Below, one piece after another: positions 44,297 to 54,099 of a stretch of DNA of 64,000 bases. Under the pieces are notes generated by a model. It had not been told where the DNA came from. It saw only the letters and a program-made list of their open reading frames with translations, and searched no databases. Source of the stretch: Streptomyces sp. DH5 (GTDB lineage Bacteria; Actinomycetota; Actinomycetes; Streptomycetales; Streptomycetaceae); contig NZ_JAHWGP010000008.1 of the NCBI RefSeq assembly GCF_020873915.1, positions 1 to 64,000 of the forward strand. Reading direction: 5' to 3'. Every line of letters begins with the position of its first letter. Within the stretch, counting starts at the first letter, position 1. The position numbers were made by a program, and so were the translations under genes.

Positions 44297-44321
44297 CCGG
44301 CTCCCGTGCGGGGGGAGCCGG
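44297..44321 (-). terminator. Terminator-like hairpin after glpD
   Basis: CCGGCTCCC pairs with GGGAGCCGG (9 bp) in the first 40 nt beyond the glpD stop, ending the glpF-glpK-glpD unit. Confidence 0.6.
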
Positions 44322-44332
44322 GGGAGTGGCGG

Positions 44333-45949
44333 TCACTTCCTGTCGAGCAGGTCCTGGACGTTCGCGCGGACCTCGTCCGTGGCCAGGCCCCGGATCGTCA
44401 GCGTGGTGCGGCGACGCAGCACGTCGTCCGCGGTCTCGGCCCACTCGTGGTCCCGGGCCCAGACGACCTGCGCCCAGATCTCCGGAGCGTCCGGGTGGAC
44501 GCGCCGGGCCAGTGCCGGGTCCTCGTTCGCCAGGCGGGCGATGTCGAAGGCCAGCGAGCCGTAGTGGGTGGCCAGGTGCCTGGCGGTGTCCGCCGCCATG
44601 CGCGGGCCGGGCGCCGGGCCGTCCACCAGCAGCCGGTGCGCCACGGCGCGGGGGTTGGCCACACCCGGCAGCGGCAGCTTCTTCGGCAGCGAGGAGACCG
44701 GCTCGAGGTCCTCGCCCAGCGGATGACCGGGCAGCGCCTGGAGCTTCTGCATCACCGTGCGCCCGATGTGACGGAACGTGGTCCACTTGCCGCCCGCGAC
44801 GGACAGCATCCCGCCAGGGCCCTCGGTGACGACCGTCTCCCGCTTCGCCTTGGCGGTGTCGCCGGGGCCGCCCGGCAGCACCCGCAGACCGGCGAAGGCG
44901 TAGGTGATCAGGTCACGGTCGAGCTGCTGGTCGCGGATGGAGAACGCGGCCTCGTCGAGTATCTGCGCGGTGTCCTTCTCGGTGACCGCGACGTCCGCCG
45001 GGTCGCCCTCGAACTCCTCGTCCGTGGTGCCCAGCAGCAGCATGTCCTCCCAGGGGAGGGCGAAGGTGATCCGGTACTTGTCGATCGGCGTGGCCAGCGC
45101 GGCCTTCCACGGCGAGGTCCGCTTCAGGACCAGGTGCGCGCCCTTCGACAGGCGGATGGACGGCGCCGCGTCGGGGTTCTCCATGCGGCGCAGGTGGTCG
45201 ACCCAGGGGCCGGTCGCGTTCAGTACCAGGCGTGCGTTGACGCCGAACTCGTCGCCCGAGAGGCGGTCGCGCAGCTCGGCGCCGGTGACCCGACCCCGGG
45301 TGAAGCGCAGGCCCGTCACCTCGGCGTGATTGAGGACGACGGCGCCCGACTCGGCGGCCGCGCGGACCGTCATCAGCGCCATGCGCGCGTCGTTCATCTG
45401 GTCGTCTCCGTACACGGCGACGGCCCTGAGGTTGTCGGTGCGCAGCTCCGGCACGTCCCGCGCGGCCCTGGCCGGGGAGAGCAGGTGGCCGACGCCGTCG
45501 CCGAAGGCGGACAGCGCCGAGTACGCGAAGACACCGGCCCCGAGCTTCGCCGCGCCGTGCGGCCCGCCCTTGTACACGGGGAGGTAGAACGTGAGCGGGT
45601 TCGCCAGGTGGGGGGCCACCTGACGGGAGACCGCGCGGCGCTCGAAGTGGTTCTCCGCCACCAGCTTCACGGCACCGGTCTGCAGGTAGCGCAGACCGCC
45701 GTGGAGCAGCTTGGAGGAGGCGGAGGAGGTGGCGCCGGCGAAGTCACCGGCGTCCACCAGGGCCACCCTGAGGCCGGACTGCGCGGCGTGCCAGGCGGTG
45801 GAGATGCCCAGGATGCCGCCGCCGATCACGAGGAGGTCGTACGACGCCTTGGAGAGCTGCTCCCGGGTCTCGGCGCGGCTCGGGTTCGAGCCGGACGCCG
45901 GGTGCGTCCCCAGGGCAGGCACGGACTGCAGGGTGGACTGGGTGGTCAT
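44333..45949 (-). CDS. glpD: Glycerol-3-phosphate dehydrogenase (FAD)
   Basis: Membrane-associated flavoenzyme oxidising glycerol-3-phosphate to dihydroxyacetone phosphate with electrons to the quinone pool; 538 aa. FAD motif VIGGGILGISTAWHAAQSGLRVALVDAGDFAGATSS, then KLLHGGLRYLQ, NATGPWVDHLRRM and the C-terminal GlpD_C domain. ATG 45949 begins 8 nt after the glpK stop. Last gene of the glycerol operon glpF-glpK-glpD (gylCAB in S. coelicolor). Confidence 0.95.
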   Translation of the reverse strand: MTTQSTLQSVPALGTHPASGSNPSRAETREQLSKASYDLLVIGGGILGISTAWHAAQSGLRVALVDAGDFAGATSSASSKLLHGGLRYLQTGAVKLVAENHFERRAVSRQVAPHLANPLTFYLPVYKGGPHGAAKLGAGVFAYSALSAFGDGVGHLLSPARAARDVPELRTDNLRAVAVYGDDQMNDARMALMTVRAAAESGAVVLNHAEVTGLRFTRGRVTGAELRDRLSGDEFGVNARLVLNATGPWVDHLRRMENPDAAPSIRLSKGAHLVLKRTSPWKAALATPIDKYRITFALPWEDMLLLGTTDEEFEGDPADVAVTEKDTAQILDEAAFSIRDQQLDRDLITYAFAGLRVLPGGPGDTAKAKRETVVTEGPGGMLSVAGGKWTTFRHIGRTVMQKLQALPGHPLGEDLEPVSSLPKKLPLPGVANPRAVAHRLLVDGPAPGPRMAADTARHLATHYGSLAFDIARLANEDPALARRVHPDAPEIWAQVVWARDHEWAETADDVLRRRTTLTIRGLATDEVRANVQDLLDRK

Positions 45950-45957
45950 GGCGGTTC

Positions 45958-47496
45958 TTACTCCTCGTCCTCGAGCCAGCTCATGGTCCGCTCGACGGCC
46001 TTGAGCCAGCTCTTGTACTCACGGTCGCGGGTCTCCGCGGCCATGCGGGGGGTCCACTCGGCGGCCCGCCGCCAGTTGGCGCGCAGGTCGTCGGTGCTGT
46101 TCCAGAAGCCGACGGCCAGGCCGGCGGCGTAGGCGGCGCCGAGGCAGGTGGTCTCGGCGACCATCGGGCGCACCACGGGGGCGTCCAGGAAGTCCGAGAG
46201 CGTCTGCATCAGCAGGTTGTTGGAGGTCATGCCGCCGTCGACCTTGAGGGCGGTGAGCTCCACGCCGGAGTCCTTCGTCATGGCGTCCGCGATCTCCCGC
46301 GTCTGCCAGGCGGTGGCCTCCAGCACGGCGCGCGCGAGGTGCGCCTTGGTGACGTACCGGGTGAGGCCGGCGATCACACCGCGGGCGTCGGAGCGCCAGT
46401 ACGGGGCGAACAGGCCGGAGAAGGCCGGGACGAAGTAGGCGCCGCCGTTGTCCTCGACGGAGAGCGCGAGGGTCTCGATCTCGGCGGCGGTGGAGATCAG
46501 GCCCATCTGGTCGCGCATCCACTGCACCAGCGAACCGGTGACGGCGATCGAGCCCTCCAGGGCGTAGACCGTGTCCTGGTCGCCGATCTTGTAGCCGACC
46601 GTGGTCAGCAGGCCGCTGTAGGAATTGATGATCTTGTCACCGGTGTTCATGACCATGAACGTGCCGGTGCCGTACGTGGACTTGGTCTCGCCCTCGGCGA
46701 AGCAGGTCTGGCCGAACAGGGCCGCCTGCTGGTCGCCCAGCGCCGAGGCGACCGGGATGCCGCCGAGCAGGTCGCCCAGCTTGCCGCCCTTGATCTCGCC
46801 GTAGACCTCGGCGGAGGAGCGGATCTCCGGCAGCATCGCGGTGGGCACGCCGATGGACTCGGCGATCCTCTCGTCCCACTGCATGGTGTGCAGGTTCATC
46901 AGCATGGTGCGGGAGGCGTTGGTGACGTCGGTGACGTGGTGGCCCCCGTCGACACCGCCGGTCAGGTTCCAGATGACCCATGAGTCCATGGTGCCGAAGA
47001 GGATGTCGCCGGCCTCGGCGCGCTCCTTGAGGCCGTCGACGTTGTCGAGCAGCCAGCGGGCCTTCGGACCGGCGAAGTAGGAGGCGAGGGGAAGTCCGGT
47101 CTCGCGGCGGAAACGGTCCTGGCCGACGTTGCGCCCGAGCTCGCGGCAGAGGGCGTCGGTACGGGTGTCCTGCCAGACGATGGCGTTGTGGACGGGCTCG
47201 CCGGTGTTCCTGTCCCACAGCACGGTGGTCTCGCGCTGGTTGGTGATGCCGATGGCCTTGATGTCGTCGCGGGTGATGCCGGCCTTCTCGACGGCCCCGG
47301 CGACGACCTCCTGCACGTTGGTCCAGATCTCGGTGGCGTCGTGTTCGACCCAGCCCGGCTTGGGGAAGATCTGCTCGTGTTCCTTCTGGTCGACGGAGAC
47401 GATGCGGCCGTCGCGGTCGAAGACGATGCAGCGGGACGAGGTGGTGCCCTGGTCGATGGCGGCGATGAAGGGGCCGGCGGTGTGGGCGTCGGTCAC
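45958..47496 (-). CDS. glpK: Glycerol kinase
   Basis: Phosphorylates glycerol to sn-glycerol-3-phosphate; 512 aa, normal length. FGGY motifs: [16 protein letters not shown] at the N terminus (phosphate binding), [49 protein letters not shown] 47496 with AGGAG 7 nt upstream. Middle gene of the operon; glpF precedes by 84 nt. Confidence 0.96.
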   Translation of the reverse strand: MTDAHTAGPFIAAIDQGTTSSRCIVFDRDGRIVSVDQKEHEQIFPKPGWVEHDATEIWTNVQEVVAGAVEKAGITRDDIKAIGITNQRETTVLWDRNTGEPVHNAIVWQDTRTDALCRELGRNVGQDRFRRETGLPLASYFAGPKARWLLDNVDGLKERAEAGDILFGTMDSWVIWNLTGGVDGGHHVTDVTNASRTMLMNLHTMQWDERIAESIGVPTAMLPEIRSSAEVYGEIKGGKLGDLLGGIPVASALGDQQAALFGQTCFAEGETKSTYGTGTFMVMNTGDKIINSYSGLLTTVGYKIGDQDTVYALEGSIAVTGSLVQWMRDQMGLISTAAEIETLALSVEDNGGAYFVPAFSGLFAPYWRSDARGVIAGLTRYVTKAHLARAVLEATAWQTREIADAMTKDSGVELTALKVDGGMTSNNLLMQTLSDFLDAPVVRPMVAETTCLGAAYAAGLAVGFWNSTDDLRANWRRAAEWTPRMAAETRDREYKSWLKAVERTMSWLEDEE

Positions 47497-47580
47497 TGTG
47501 TGCTCCTGGGGTGTTCCATGGTTACGGGGCTGTGTGTACGGCGCTTCTTCAAGGTTCGCGCTTCGCGACGATCCGGTCAC

Positions 47581-48375
47581 CTATGCGATGGCGAGGTTGT
47601 ACAACCCGGCCGCGAGGGCGCCGCCGACCAGCGGGCCGGCCACCGGGATCCAGGCGTAGGACCAGTCCGAGCCGCCCTTGTTGGGCAGTGGCAGCAGCGC
47701 GTGCACGATGCGCGGACCGAGGTCGCGGGCCGGGTTGATCGCGTAACCGGTCGGGCCGCCCAGCGACAGACCGATGGAGACGACCACGAGCGCCGTGATC
47801 AGGCCGCCGAGCACACCGAGGCCGTTGCCCGCGTCGTTCAGGCCCTGCGTGAGGATGGCGAGCAGCAGCACGAAGGTGCCGATGATCTCCGTGGCGAGGT
47901 TCTGCGCCGTGTGCCGGATCTCCGGACCGGTGGAGAAGACGCCGAGCACGGGGCCGGCGCCCTTCTCCTGTGCCTCGACGGACTTGGCGGCGGTGGCCTG
48001 TGTGCCCGGACCGCCGACGATCTCCTCGTCGGTGAGGTGGGCCTGGAACTGGCCGTAGTAGGCGATCCAGACGAGCGTCGCGCCGATCATCGCGCCGAGG
48101 AGCTCGCCGGCGAAGTAGACCGGAACGTTGCTCCACTCGCCGTCCTTGACGGCGAGCGCGACGGTCACGGCGGGATTGAGGTGGGCGCCGGAGAGCGGCC
48201 CCGCGATGTACACCGCCGTCATGACGGCGAAGCCCCACCCGAAGGCGATGGCGAGCCAGCCGGCGTTACGGGCCTTGGAGGCTTTGAGCGTCACGGCGGC
48301 ACACACACCGCCGCCGAGCAGGATGAGTATGGCGGTACCGATGGTCTCGCCGATGAAGATGTCGGAGCTGGACAC
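47581..48375 (-). CDS. glpF: Glycerol facilitator (aquaglyceroporin)
   Basis: Membrane channel for glycerol, 264 aa, six helices. Both NPA boxes are present: GAHLNPAVT and [10 protein letters not shown], with Asp after the second Arg as in glycerol-selective MIP channels. An insert of about 40 residues ([23 protein letters not shown] region) sits in the middle. GTG 48375 has AAGGAG 7 nt upstream. First gene of the operon; a GylR operator candidate lies at 48502-48520. Confidence 0.94.
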   Translation of the reverse strand: MSSSDIFIGETIGTAILILLGGGVCAAVTLKASKARNAGWLAIAFGWGFAVMTAVYIAGPLSGAHLNPAVTVALAVKDGEWSNVPVYFAGELLGAMIGATLVWIAYYGQFQAHLTDEEIVGGPGTQATAAKSVEAQEKGAGPVLGVFSTGPEIRHTAQNLATEIIGTFVLLLAILTQGLNDAGNGLGVLGGLITALVVVSIGLSLGGPTGYAINPARDLGPRIVHALLPLPNKGGSDWSYAWIPVAGPLVGGALAAGLYNLAIA

Positions 48376-48501
48376 CCGCGACTCCTTTGTCCTTCGTCCA
48401 GGGAAGCCGACCCCCGGGTCCCACCGGGGATTGGCGCCCTCAGGGGTGAGAGCGATGCCGGCCCTTGGCGTTGTCACACTCTAGCGCGTATTACCGGTAG
48501 G

Positions 48502-48520
48502 TGTTCGACAATGCCGACCG
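48502..48520. promoter_or_regulatory. GylR operator candidate upstream of glpF
   Basis: TGTTCGACAATGCCGACCG is an imperfect dyad around a central A, matching 17 of 19 positions of the perfect palindrome upstream of gylR at 49525-49543. It lies 127 nt before glpF. GylR of S. coelicolor is known to regulate both its own gene and the gyl operon. Confidence 0.75.
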
Positions 48521-48707
48521 ATGGACGGGAGTCTTGCCCGGTGCCACAGATGCGTCAAGGGTTTGGCTGCCGGTAGCGCGATCGTTATGGAGCGTCCCGT
48601 GCTGTCGATCTTCGTGGCGGTTCCGCCGCCTCGCGCCCGGTATGACCGGCCGGGGAACGGCTGGGACCGGAACGCCGCACGGCGTTCCGGTCCTCGGTCT
48701 CCTTCGG

Positions 48708-49472
48708 TCAGAACCGTCCGGCGCCCAGGTCCCGCGACACCGCGCGGGCGCAGTCGCGCACCGCCGCGATCAGCTCGGGCCGCAGCTCGCCGTCCCGGCG
48801 CAGCCGCTCCACCGCCCCCGCGATGCCGACCGCGCCCACCGGCATGCGACGCCGGTCGTGGATGGGGGCGGCCAGGGAGGCGACGCCCTCCCAGGTCTCC
48901 TCCACGTCCGCCGCGTACCCGCGCGCGCGGGTCAGGTCGAGGAGGTGCTCGAAGGCGTCGAGGTCGCACACGGTGCGGTCGGTGAAGGCCTTGCGGTCGG
49001 CCTCCAGGGCCTCGCTGTGGGCCACCGGGTCGTAGGCCGAGAGCACTTTGCCCAGGGCCGTGGAGTGCAGTGGCTGCATGGCCCCGATCTCCAGGACCTG
49101 CCGGCTGTCGTCGGGCCGGAAGACGTGGTGCACGATCAGCACGCCCTGCTGGTGCAGCACGCCCAGGTAGACGCTCTCCCCGCTGGAGCGGGCCAGGTCG
49201 TCCGTCCACACCAGGGCGCGCGCCCGCAGCTCGTGCACGTCGAGGTAGGTGGTGCCCAGGCGCAGCAGCTCGGCGCCCAGCTGGTAGCGCCCGGAGGCGT
49301 CGTCCTGCTCGACGAAGCCCTCCTGCTGCAGCGTGCGCAGGATGCCGTGGGCGGTGCCCTTGGCGAGGCCCAGCGACGAGGCGATGTCCGACAGGCCGAG
49401 GCGTCGTTCGCCGCCCGCGAGCAGCCGCAGCATGGCCGCCGCCCGCTCGAGCGACTGGATGTTCCGTGCCAT
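48708..49472 (-). CDS. gylR: IclR-family glycerol operon regulator GylR
   Basis: Repressor of the glycerol operon and of itself, 254 aa, the length of S. coelicolor GylR as I recall it. IclR winged helix at the N terminus (LGLSDIASSLGLAKGTAHGILRTLQQEGFVEQD) and the C-terminal ligand domain (TALGKVLSAYDP, ARGYAADVEETWEGVASLAAPIHDRR). ATG 49472 gives the conserved MARNIQSLERA start. It lies upstream of glpF on the same strand, separated by about 330 nt with the operator. Ligand expected: glycerol-3-phosphate. Confidence 0.94.
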   Translation of the reverse strand: MARNIQSLERAAAMLRLLAGGERRLGLSDIASSLGLAKGTAHGILRTLQQEGFVEQDDASGRYQLGAELLRLGTTYLDVHELRARALVWTDDLARSSGESVYLGVLHQQGVLIVHHVFRPDDSRQVLEIGAMQPLHSTALGKVLSAYDPVAHSEALEADRKAFTDRTVCDLDAFEHLLDLTRARGYAADVEETWEGVASLAAPIHDRRRMPVGAVGIAGAVERLRRDGELRPELIAAVRDCARAVSRDLGAGRF

Positions 49473-49524
49473 CGCCGTACTGCCTCCGTCCCCTTCGACC
49501 GCCGACTCGCGACGCCGATGCCGC

Positions 49525-49543
49525 TGTTCGGCAATGCCGAACA
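49525..49543. promoter_or_regulatory. GylR autoregulatory operator candidate
   Basis: TGTTCGGCAATGCCGAACA is a perfect 19-bp palindrome around a central A, 53 nt upstream of gylR. It is related to 48502-48520. Confidence 0.8.
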
Positions 49544-49680
49544 CTACCGGTCCATGTCGACCTCTTGCTAACGGTCGGCAGTGATCGGTTCCCCGACTCC
49601 CGCCCCTCGCACCGTGTTCCGGCCATCATCGTCCGCCCCGTGGACTCCCCGAACATCAGGGCGCGGTCCCGGCTACCCTG

Positions 49681-49767
49681 ACGGCGTGCGCACTGCCGGG
49701 AAGCCGAGACGAAGCTCTCCGGACAGCCGCAAAGCCGACAGCCGTCGCACCTGAGGGAGCCCCATTC
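49681..49767 (+). other. metH leader, possible structured 5' UTR
   Basis: The 87 nt before metH contain GACGGC near 49681 and its complement GCCGTC near 49741, and an inner CACTGCCGGGAAGCCGAG stretch. This could fold, but I could not match it to the cobalamin, SAM or SAH riboswitch consensus. The ribosome binding site is GAGGGAG. Confidence 0.35.
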
Positions 49768-52700
49768 ATGGCCTCGTCGCCGCTGACCCCTTCCGCCGAC
49801 AGCCGGACCCGTGCGTCCGCGCTCCGAGAGGCACTCGCCACCCGTGTGGTGGTCGCCGACGGAGCGATGGGCACCATGCTCCAGGCCCAGGACCCCACCC
49901 TCGAGGACTTCCAGAACCTCGAGGGCTGCAACGAGATCCTGAACCTGACCCGCCCGGACATCGTCCGTTCGGTCCATTCGGAGTACTTCGCCGCCGGAGT
50001 CGACTGCGTCGAGACCAACACCTTCGGCGCCAACCTCACCGCCCTGGGCGAGTACGACATCGCCGAACGCGTCACCGAACTCTCCGAGGCCGGCGCCCGC
50101 ATCGCCCGCGAGGTGGCGGACGAGTTCGCCGCGCGGGACGGACGGCCCCGCTGGATCCTGGGTTCCATGGGCCCGGGCACCAAGCTGCCCACCCTCGGCC
50201 ACACCACGTTCGCCGCCATCCGCGACGCCTACCAGCAGAACGCCGAGGGCCTGCTCTCGGGCGGCGCGGACGCGCTGCTGGTGGAGACGACGCAGGACCT
50301 GCTGCAGACCAAGGCGTCCGTCGTCGCCGCCCGCCGCGCGATGGAGACCGCCGGGTTCGAGGTGCCGCTGATCGTGTCGGTCACGGTCGAGACGACGGGC
50401 ACCATGCTGCTCGGCTCCGAGATCGGCGCGGCGCTGACCGCCCTGGAGCCCCTCGGCATCGACCTGATCGGCCTGAACTGCGCCACCGGACCCGCCGAGA
50501 TGAGCGAGCACCTGCGGTACCTGGCCCGGCACTCCCGCGTCCCGCTCTCGTGCATGCCGAACGCCGGCCTGCCCCAACTCACCAAGGACGGCGCGCACTA
50601 CCCGCTGTCCCCGGCCGAGCTGGCCGACGCCCAGGAGACCTTCGTACGCGACTACGGCCTGTCCCTGGTGGGCGGCTGCTGCGGCACCACGCCCGAGCAC
50701 CTGCGCCGGCTCGTGGAGCGGGTGCGCGACGTGGTCCCGGCCGAGCGCGACCCGCGCCCGGAGCCGGGCGCCGCCTCGCTCTACCAGACGGTCCCCTTCC
50801 GCCAGGACACCTCCTACCTGGCGATCGGCGAGCGCACCAACGCCAACGGGTCGAAGAAGTTCCGTGAGGCGATGCTGGAGGGCCGCTGGGACGACTGCGT
50901 GGAGATGGCCCGCGACCAGATCCGCGAGGGCGCGCACCTGCTCGACCTGTGCGTCGACTACGTCGGCCGGGACGGCGTGGCCGACATGGCGGAACTCGCC
51001 GGCCGGTTCGCGACCGCCTCCACGCTGCCCATCGTGCTGGACTCCACCGAGGTCGACGTCCTCCGTGCCGGGCTGGAGAAGCTCGGCGGCCGCGCCGTGA
51101 TCAACTCGGTGAACTACGAGGACGGGGACGGCCCCGACTCCCGTTTCGCCCGCGTGACGCGGCTGGCGCGCGAGCACGGAGCCGCCCTGATCGCGCTGAC
51201 CATCGACGAGGAGGGGCAGGCGCGCACCGCCGAGAAGAAGGTGGAGATCGCCGAACGGCTGATCGACGACCTGACCGGCAACTGGGGCATCCGCGAGGAG
51301 GACATCCTCATCGACTGCCTCACCTTCACCATCTGTACCGGTCAGGAGGAGTCCCGCAAGGACGGTCTGGCGACCATCGAGGGCATCCGCCTGCTGAAGG
51401 AACGCCACCCGAAGGTCCAGACCACCCTCGGACTGTCGAACATCTCCTTCGGCCTGAACCCGGCCGCCCGCATCCTGCTGAACAGTGTCTTCCTGGACGA
51501 GTGCGTCAAGGCGGGCCTGGACTCGGCGATCGTGCACGCCTCGAAGATCCTGCCCATCGCACGGTTCAGCGAGGAGGAGGTCACCACGGCCCTCGACCTC
51601 ATCCACGACCGGCGCCGAGAGGGCTACGACCCGCTGCAGAAGCTCATGCAGCTGTTCGAGGGCGCCACCGCCAAGTCGCTCAAGGCGGGCAAGGCCGAGG
51701 AACTGGCCGCGCTGCCGCTGGAGGAGCGCCTCAAGCGCCGCATCATCGACGGCGAGCGCAACGGTCTCGAGACCGACCTCGACGAGGCCCTGCAGACCCG
51801 CAAGGCGCTGGACATCGTCAACGACACCCTGCTGGACGGCATGAAGACGGTCGGTGAGCTGTTCGGCTCCGGCCAGATGCAGCTGCCCTTCGTGCTCCAG
51901 TCCGCCGAGGTGATGAAGAACGCGGTGGCACACCTCGAACCGCACATGGAGAAGACCGACGAGGCCGGCAAGGGCACCATCGTGCTGGCCACCGTCCGCG
52001 GCGACGTGCACGACATCGGCAAGAACCTCGTCGACATCATCCTGTCGAACAACGGCTACAACGTGGTCAACCTGGGCATCAAGCAGCCCGTCTCCGCCAT
52101 CCTGGACGCCGCCGACCAGCACAAGGCCGACGTCATCGGCATGTCCGGCCTCCTGGTCAAGTCGACCGTGATCATGAAGGAGAACCTCGAGGAGCTCAAC
52201 CAGCGCGGGCTCGCGGCCGACTACCCGGTCATCCTCGGCGGCGCCGCCCTCACCCGCGCCTACGTCGAACAGGACCTGCACGAGATCTACGAGGGCGAGG
52301 TCCGCTACGCCCGCGACGCCTTCGAGGGCCTGCGCCTGATGGACGCCCTCATCGGCATCAAGCGCGGAGTCCCGGGCGCCAAGCTGCCCGAACTCAGGCA
52401 GCGCCGGGTGCGCGCGGCCACCGTCGAGATCGAGGAGCGCCCCGAGGAGGGGAACGTCCGCTCCGACGTCGCCACCGACAACCCGGTCCCCGCCCCGCCG
52501 TTCTGGGGCACCCGCGTGATCAAGGGCATCCAGCTCAAGGAGTACGCGTCCTGGCTGGACGAGGGCGCCTTGTTCAAGGGCCAGTGGGGTCTGAAGCAGG
52601 CCCGCACCGGCGACGGGCCGACGTACGAGGAGCTGGTCGAGACGGAGGGCCGGCCGAGGCTGCGCGGGCTGCTGGACCGGCTGCAGACGGACAACCTGCT

Positions 52701-53280
52701 GGAGGCGGCCGTGGTCTACGGCTACTTCCCGTGCGTCTCCAAGGACGACGACCTGATCGTCCTGGACGAGCAGGGCAACGAGCGCACCCGCTTCACCTTC
52801 CCGCGCCAGCGCCGCGGCCGCCGGCTGTGCCTGGCCGACTTCTTCCGCCCCGAGGAGTCCGGCGAGACCGACGTCGTCGGCTTCCAGGTCGTCACCGTCG
52901 GCTCCCGCATCGGCGAGGAGACCGCGCGGATGTTCGCGGCCGACGCCTACCGCGACTACCTCGAACTGCACGGGCTGTCGGTGCAGCTGGCCGAGGCGCT
53001 CGCCGAGTACTGGCACGCGCGGGTCCGTTCCGAACTGGGCTTCGCCGGCGAGGACCCGGCCGCCATGGAGGACATGTTCGCCCTGAAGTACCGGGGCGCC
53101 CGCTTCTCCCTCGGCTACGGTGCCTGCCCGGACCTGGAGGACCGCGCCAAGATCGCCGCGCTGCTCGAGCCGGAGCGGATCGGTGTCCAGCTCTCCGAGG
53201 AGTTCCAGCTGCACCCCGAGCAGTCCACGGACGCCATCGTGATCCACCACCCCGAAGCCAAGTACTTCAACGCCCGCTGA
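49768..53280 (+). CDS. metH: Cobalamin-dependent methionine synthase
   Basis: Transfers methyl from 5-methyltetrahydrofolate via methylcobalamin to homocysteine; 1170 aa. Domains in order: homocysteine-binding (about 15-330, with zinc Cys of LIGLNCATGPAEM and GGCCGTTPEH), pterin-binding (about 345-620, IGERTNANGSKKFREAMLE, SNISFGLNPAARILLNS), cobalamin cap and B12-binding (DVHDIGKNLVDIIL; axial His748), and the C-terminal AdoMet-activation domain (PPFWGTRVIKGIQL; RIGVQLSEEFQLHPEQSTDAIV). It is near the usual 1200-1230 aa. ATG 49768. Monocistronic, divergent from gylR. Confidence 0.97.
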   Translation: MASSPLTPSADSRTRASALREALATRVVVADGAMGTMLQAQDPTLEDFQNLEGCNEILNLTRPDIVRSVHSEYFAAGVDCVETNTFGANLTALGEYDIAERVTELSEAGARIAREVADEFAARDGRPRWILGSMGPGTKLPTLGHTTFAAIRDAYQQNAEGLLSGGADALLVETTQDLLQTKASVVAARRAMETAGFEVPLIVSVTVETTGTMLLGSEIGAALTALEPLGIDLIGLNCATGPAEMSEHLRYLARHSRVPLSCMPNAGLPQLTKDGAHYPLSPAELADAQETFVRDYGLSLVGGCCGTTPEHLRRLVERVRDVVPAERDPRPEPGAASLYQTVPFRQDTSYLAIGERTNANGSKKFREAMLEGRWDDCVEMARDQIREGAHLLDLCVDYVGRDGVADMAELAGRFATASTLPIVLDSTEVDVLRAGLEKLGGRAVINSVNYEDGDGPDSRFARVTRLAREHGAALIALTIDEEGQARTAEKKVEIAERLIDDLTGNWGIREEDILIDCLTFTICTGQEESRKDGLATIEGIRLLKERHPKVQTTLGLSNISFGLNPAARILLNSVFLDECVKAGLDSAIVHASKILPIARFSEEEVTTALDLIHDRRREGYDPLQKLMQLFEGATAKSLKAGKAEELAALPLEERLKRRIIDGERNGLETDLDEALQTRKALDIVNDTLLDGMKTVGELFGSGQMQLPFVLQSAEVMKNAVAHLEPHMEKTDEAGKGTIVLATVRGDVHDIGKNLVDIILSNNGYNVVNLGIKQPVSAILDAADQHKADVIGMSGLLVKSTVIMKENLEELNQRGLAADYPVILGGAALTRAYVEQDLHEIYEGEVRYARDAFEGLRLMDALIGIKRGVPGAKLPELRQRRVRAATVEIEERPEEGNVRSDVATDNPVPAPPFWGTRVIKGIQLKEYASWLDEGALFKGQWGLKQARTGDGPTYEELVETEGRPRLRGLLDRLQTDNLLEAAVVYGYFPCVSKDDDLIVLDEQGNERTRFTFPRQRRGRRLCLADFFRPEESGETDVVGFQVVTVGSRIGEETARMFAADAYRDYLELHGLSVQLAEALAEYWHARVRSELGFAGEDPAAMEDMFALKYRGARFSLGYGACPDLEDRAKIAALLEPERIGVQLSEEFQLHPEQSTDAIVIHHPEAKYFNAR

Positions 53281-53342
53281 GGCGCCGCACACGGCACATC
53301 AGGCGTTCCGGGCCCGCACGACGTACACTGGTCGGTCCACCG

Positions 53343-53373
53343 CAGGCCGGTTCCCCTCGTGGGAACCGGCCTG
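53343..53373 (+). terminator. Hairpin between metH and HAD gene
   Basis: CAGGCCGGTTCCC pairs with GGGAACCGGCCTG (13 bp, loop CTCGT), 62 nt after the metH stop and ending 11 nt before the AAGGAGG of the next gene. It can end metH transcripts; its closeness to the HAD ribosome binding site leaves an attenuator or RNA-level control possible. Confidence 0.7.
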
Positions 53374-53397
53374 ATCGTCCCTCAAGGAGGTATGTGG

Positions 53398-54099
53398 ATG
53401 ACCAGTACGGTCCCCGCGCTCGGAACCCTGACGGCGGAGGGCTCGGCCCTCCAGGCCGTGCTCCTCGACATGGACGGCACGCTCGTCGACACCGAGGGCT
53501 TCTGGTGGGACGTCGAGAAGGAGGTCTTCGCCTCCCTCGGCCACACCCTCGACGACGCCTGGCGTCACGTCGTGGTCGGCGGCCCCATGACCCGCAGCGC
53601 GGGGTTCCTCATCGAGGCGACCGGTGCCGACATCCCCCTCGCCGAACTGACGGTGCTGCTCAACGACGGCTTCGAGGAGCGCCTCGACGGCGGTCTGCCG
53701 CTGATGCCGGGCGCCGCGCGACTGCTCGCCGAACTGTCCGAGTACGAGATCCCCACGGCGCTCGTCTCCGCCTCCCACCGGCGCATCATCGACCGGGTGC
53801 TGACGACGCTGGGGGCGCAGCACTTCGCGCTGTCAGTCGCCGGTGACGAGGTGCCGCGCACCAAACCGCACCCGGACCCGTATCTCGCGGCCGCGGCCGG
53901 ACTCAGGGCCGACCCCGTGCGGTGCGCCGTCGTCGAGGACACCGTCACCGGGGTCACGGCCGCGGAGGCGGCGGGCTGCCAGGTCGTCGCGGTGCCCTCG
54001 GTGGGACCCATCACGCCGGCCGCCCGGCGGACGGTCGTCCCCTCACTGGAAGTCGTGGACCTGACATTTCTGCACGGTTTGATGACGCACATGGGCTAG
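53398..54099 (+). CDS. HAD-superfamily hydrolase
   Basis: Phosphatase or phosphomutase of the beta-phosphoglucomutase-like subgroup, 233 aa. Motif I DMDGTLVDTEGFWW (nucleophile Asp, acid/base Asp), motif II SASHRR, motif III Lys in TKPHPDPYL, motif IV VEDTVTG. ATG 53398 has AAGGAGG 7 nt upstream; ATG 53392 would leave only 1 nt and is rejected. Substrate unknown. It is downstream of metH, separated by a hairpin. Confidence 0.9.
   Translation: MTSTVPALGTLTAEGSALQAVLLDMDGTLVDTEGFWWDVEKEVFASLGHTLDDAWRHVVVGGPMTRSAGFLIEATGADIPLAELTVLLNDGFEERLDGGLPLMPGAARLLAELSEYEIPTALVSASHRRIIDRVLTTLGAQHFALSVAGDEVPRTKPHPDPYLAAAAGLRADPVRCAVVEDTVTGVTAAEAAGCQVVAVPSVGPITPAARRTVVPSLEVVDLTFLHGLMTHMG

Noticed and set aside
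49560-49767. Cobalamin riboswitch before metH
   Set aside because: I looked for the B12 box (GCCACTG) and the conserved GGTGCGAATCC-like core and did not find them. Only a partial GGGAAGCC is present.
48481-53292. Open frame of 1603 codons antisense to metH
   Set aside because: Arises because codon bias at about 70% GC removes stops from the opposite frame. It has no ribosome binding site and no family features, and it runs across gylR and the promoter region.
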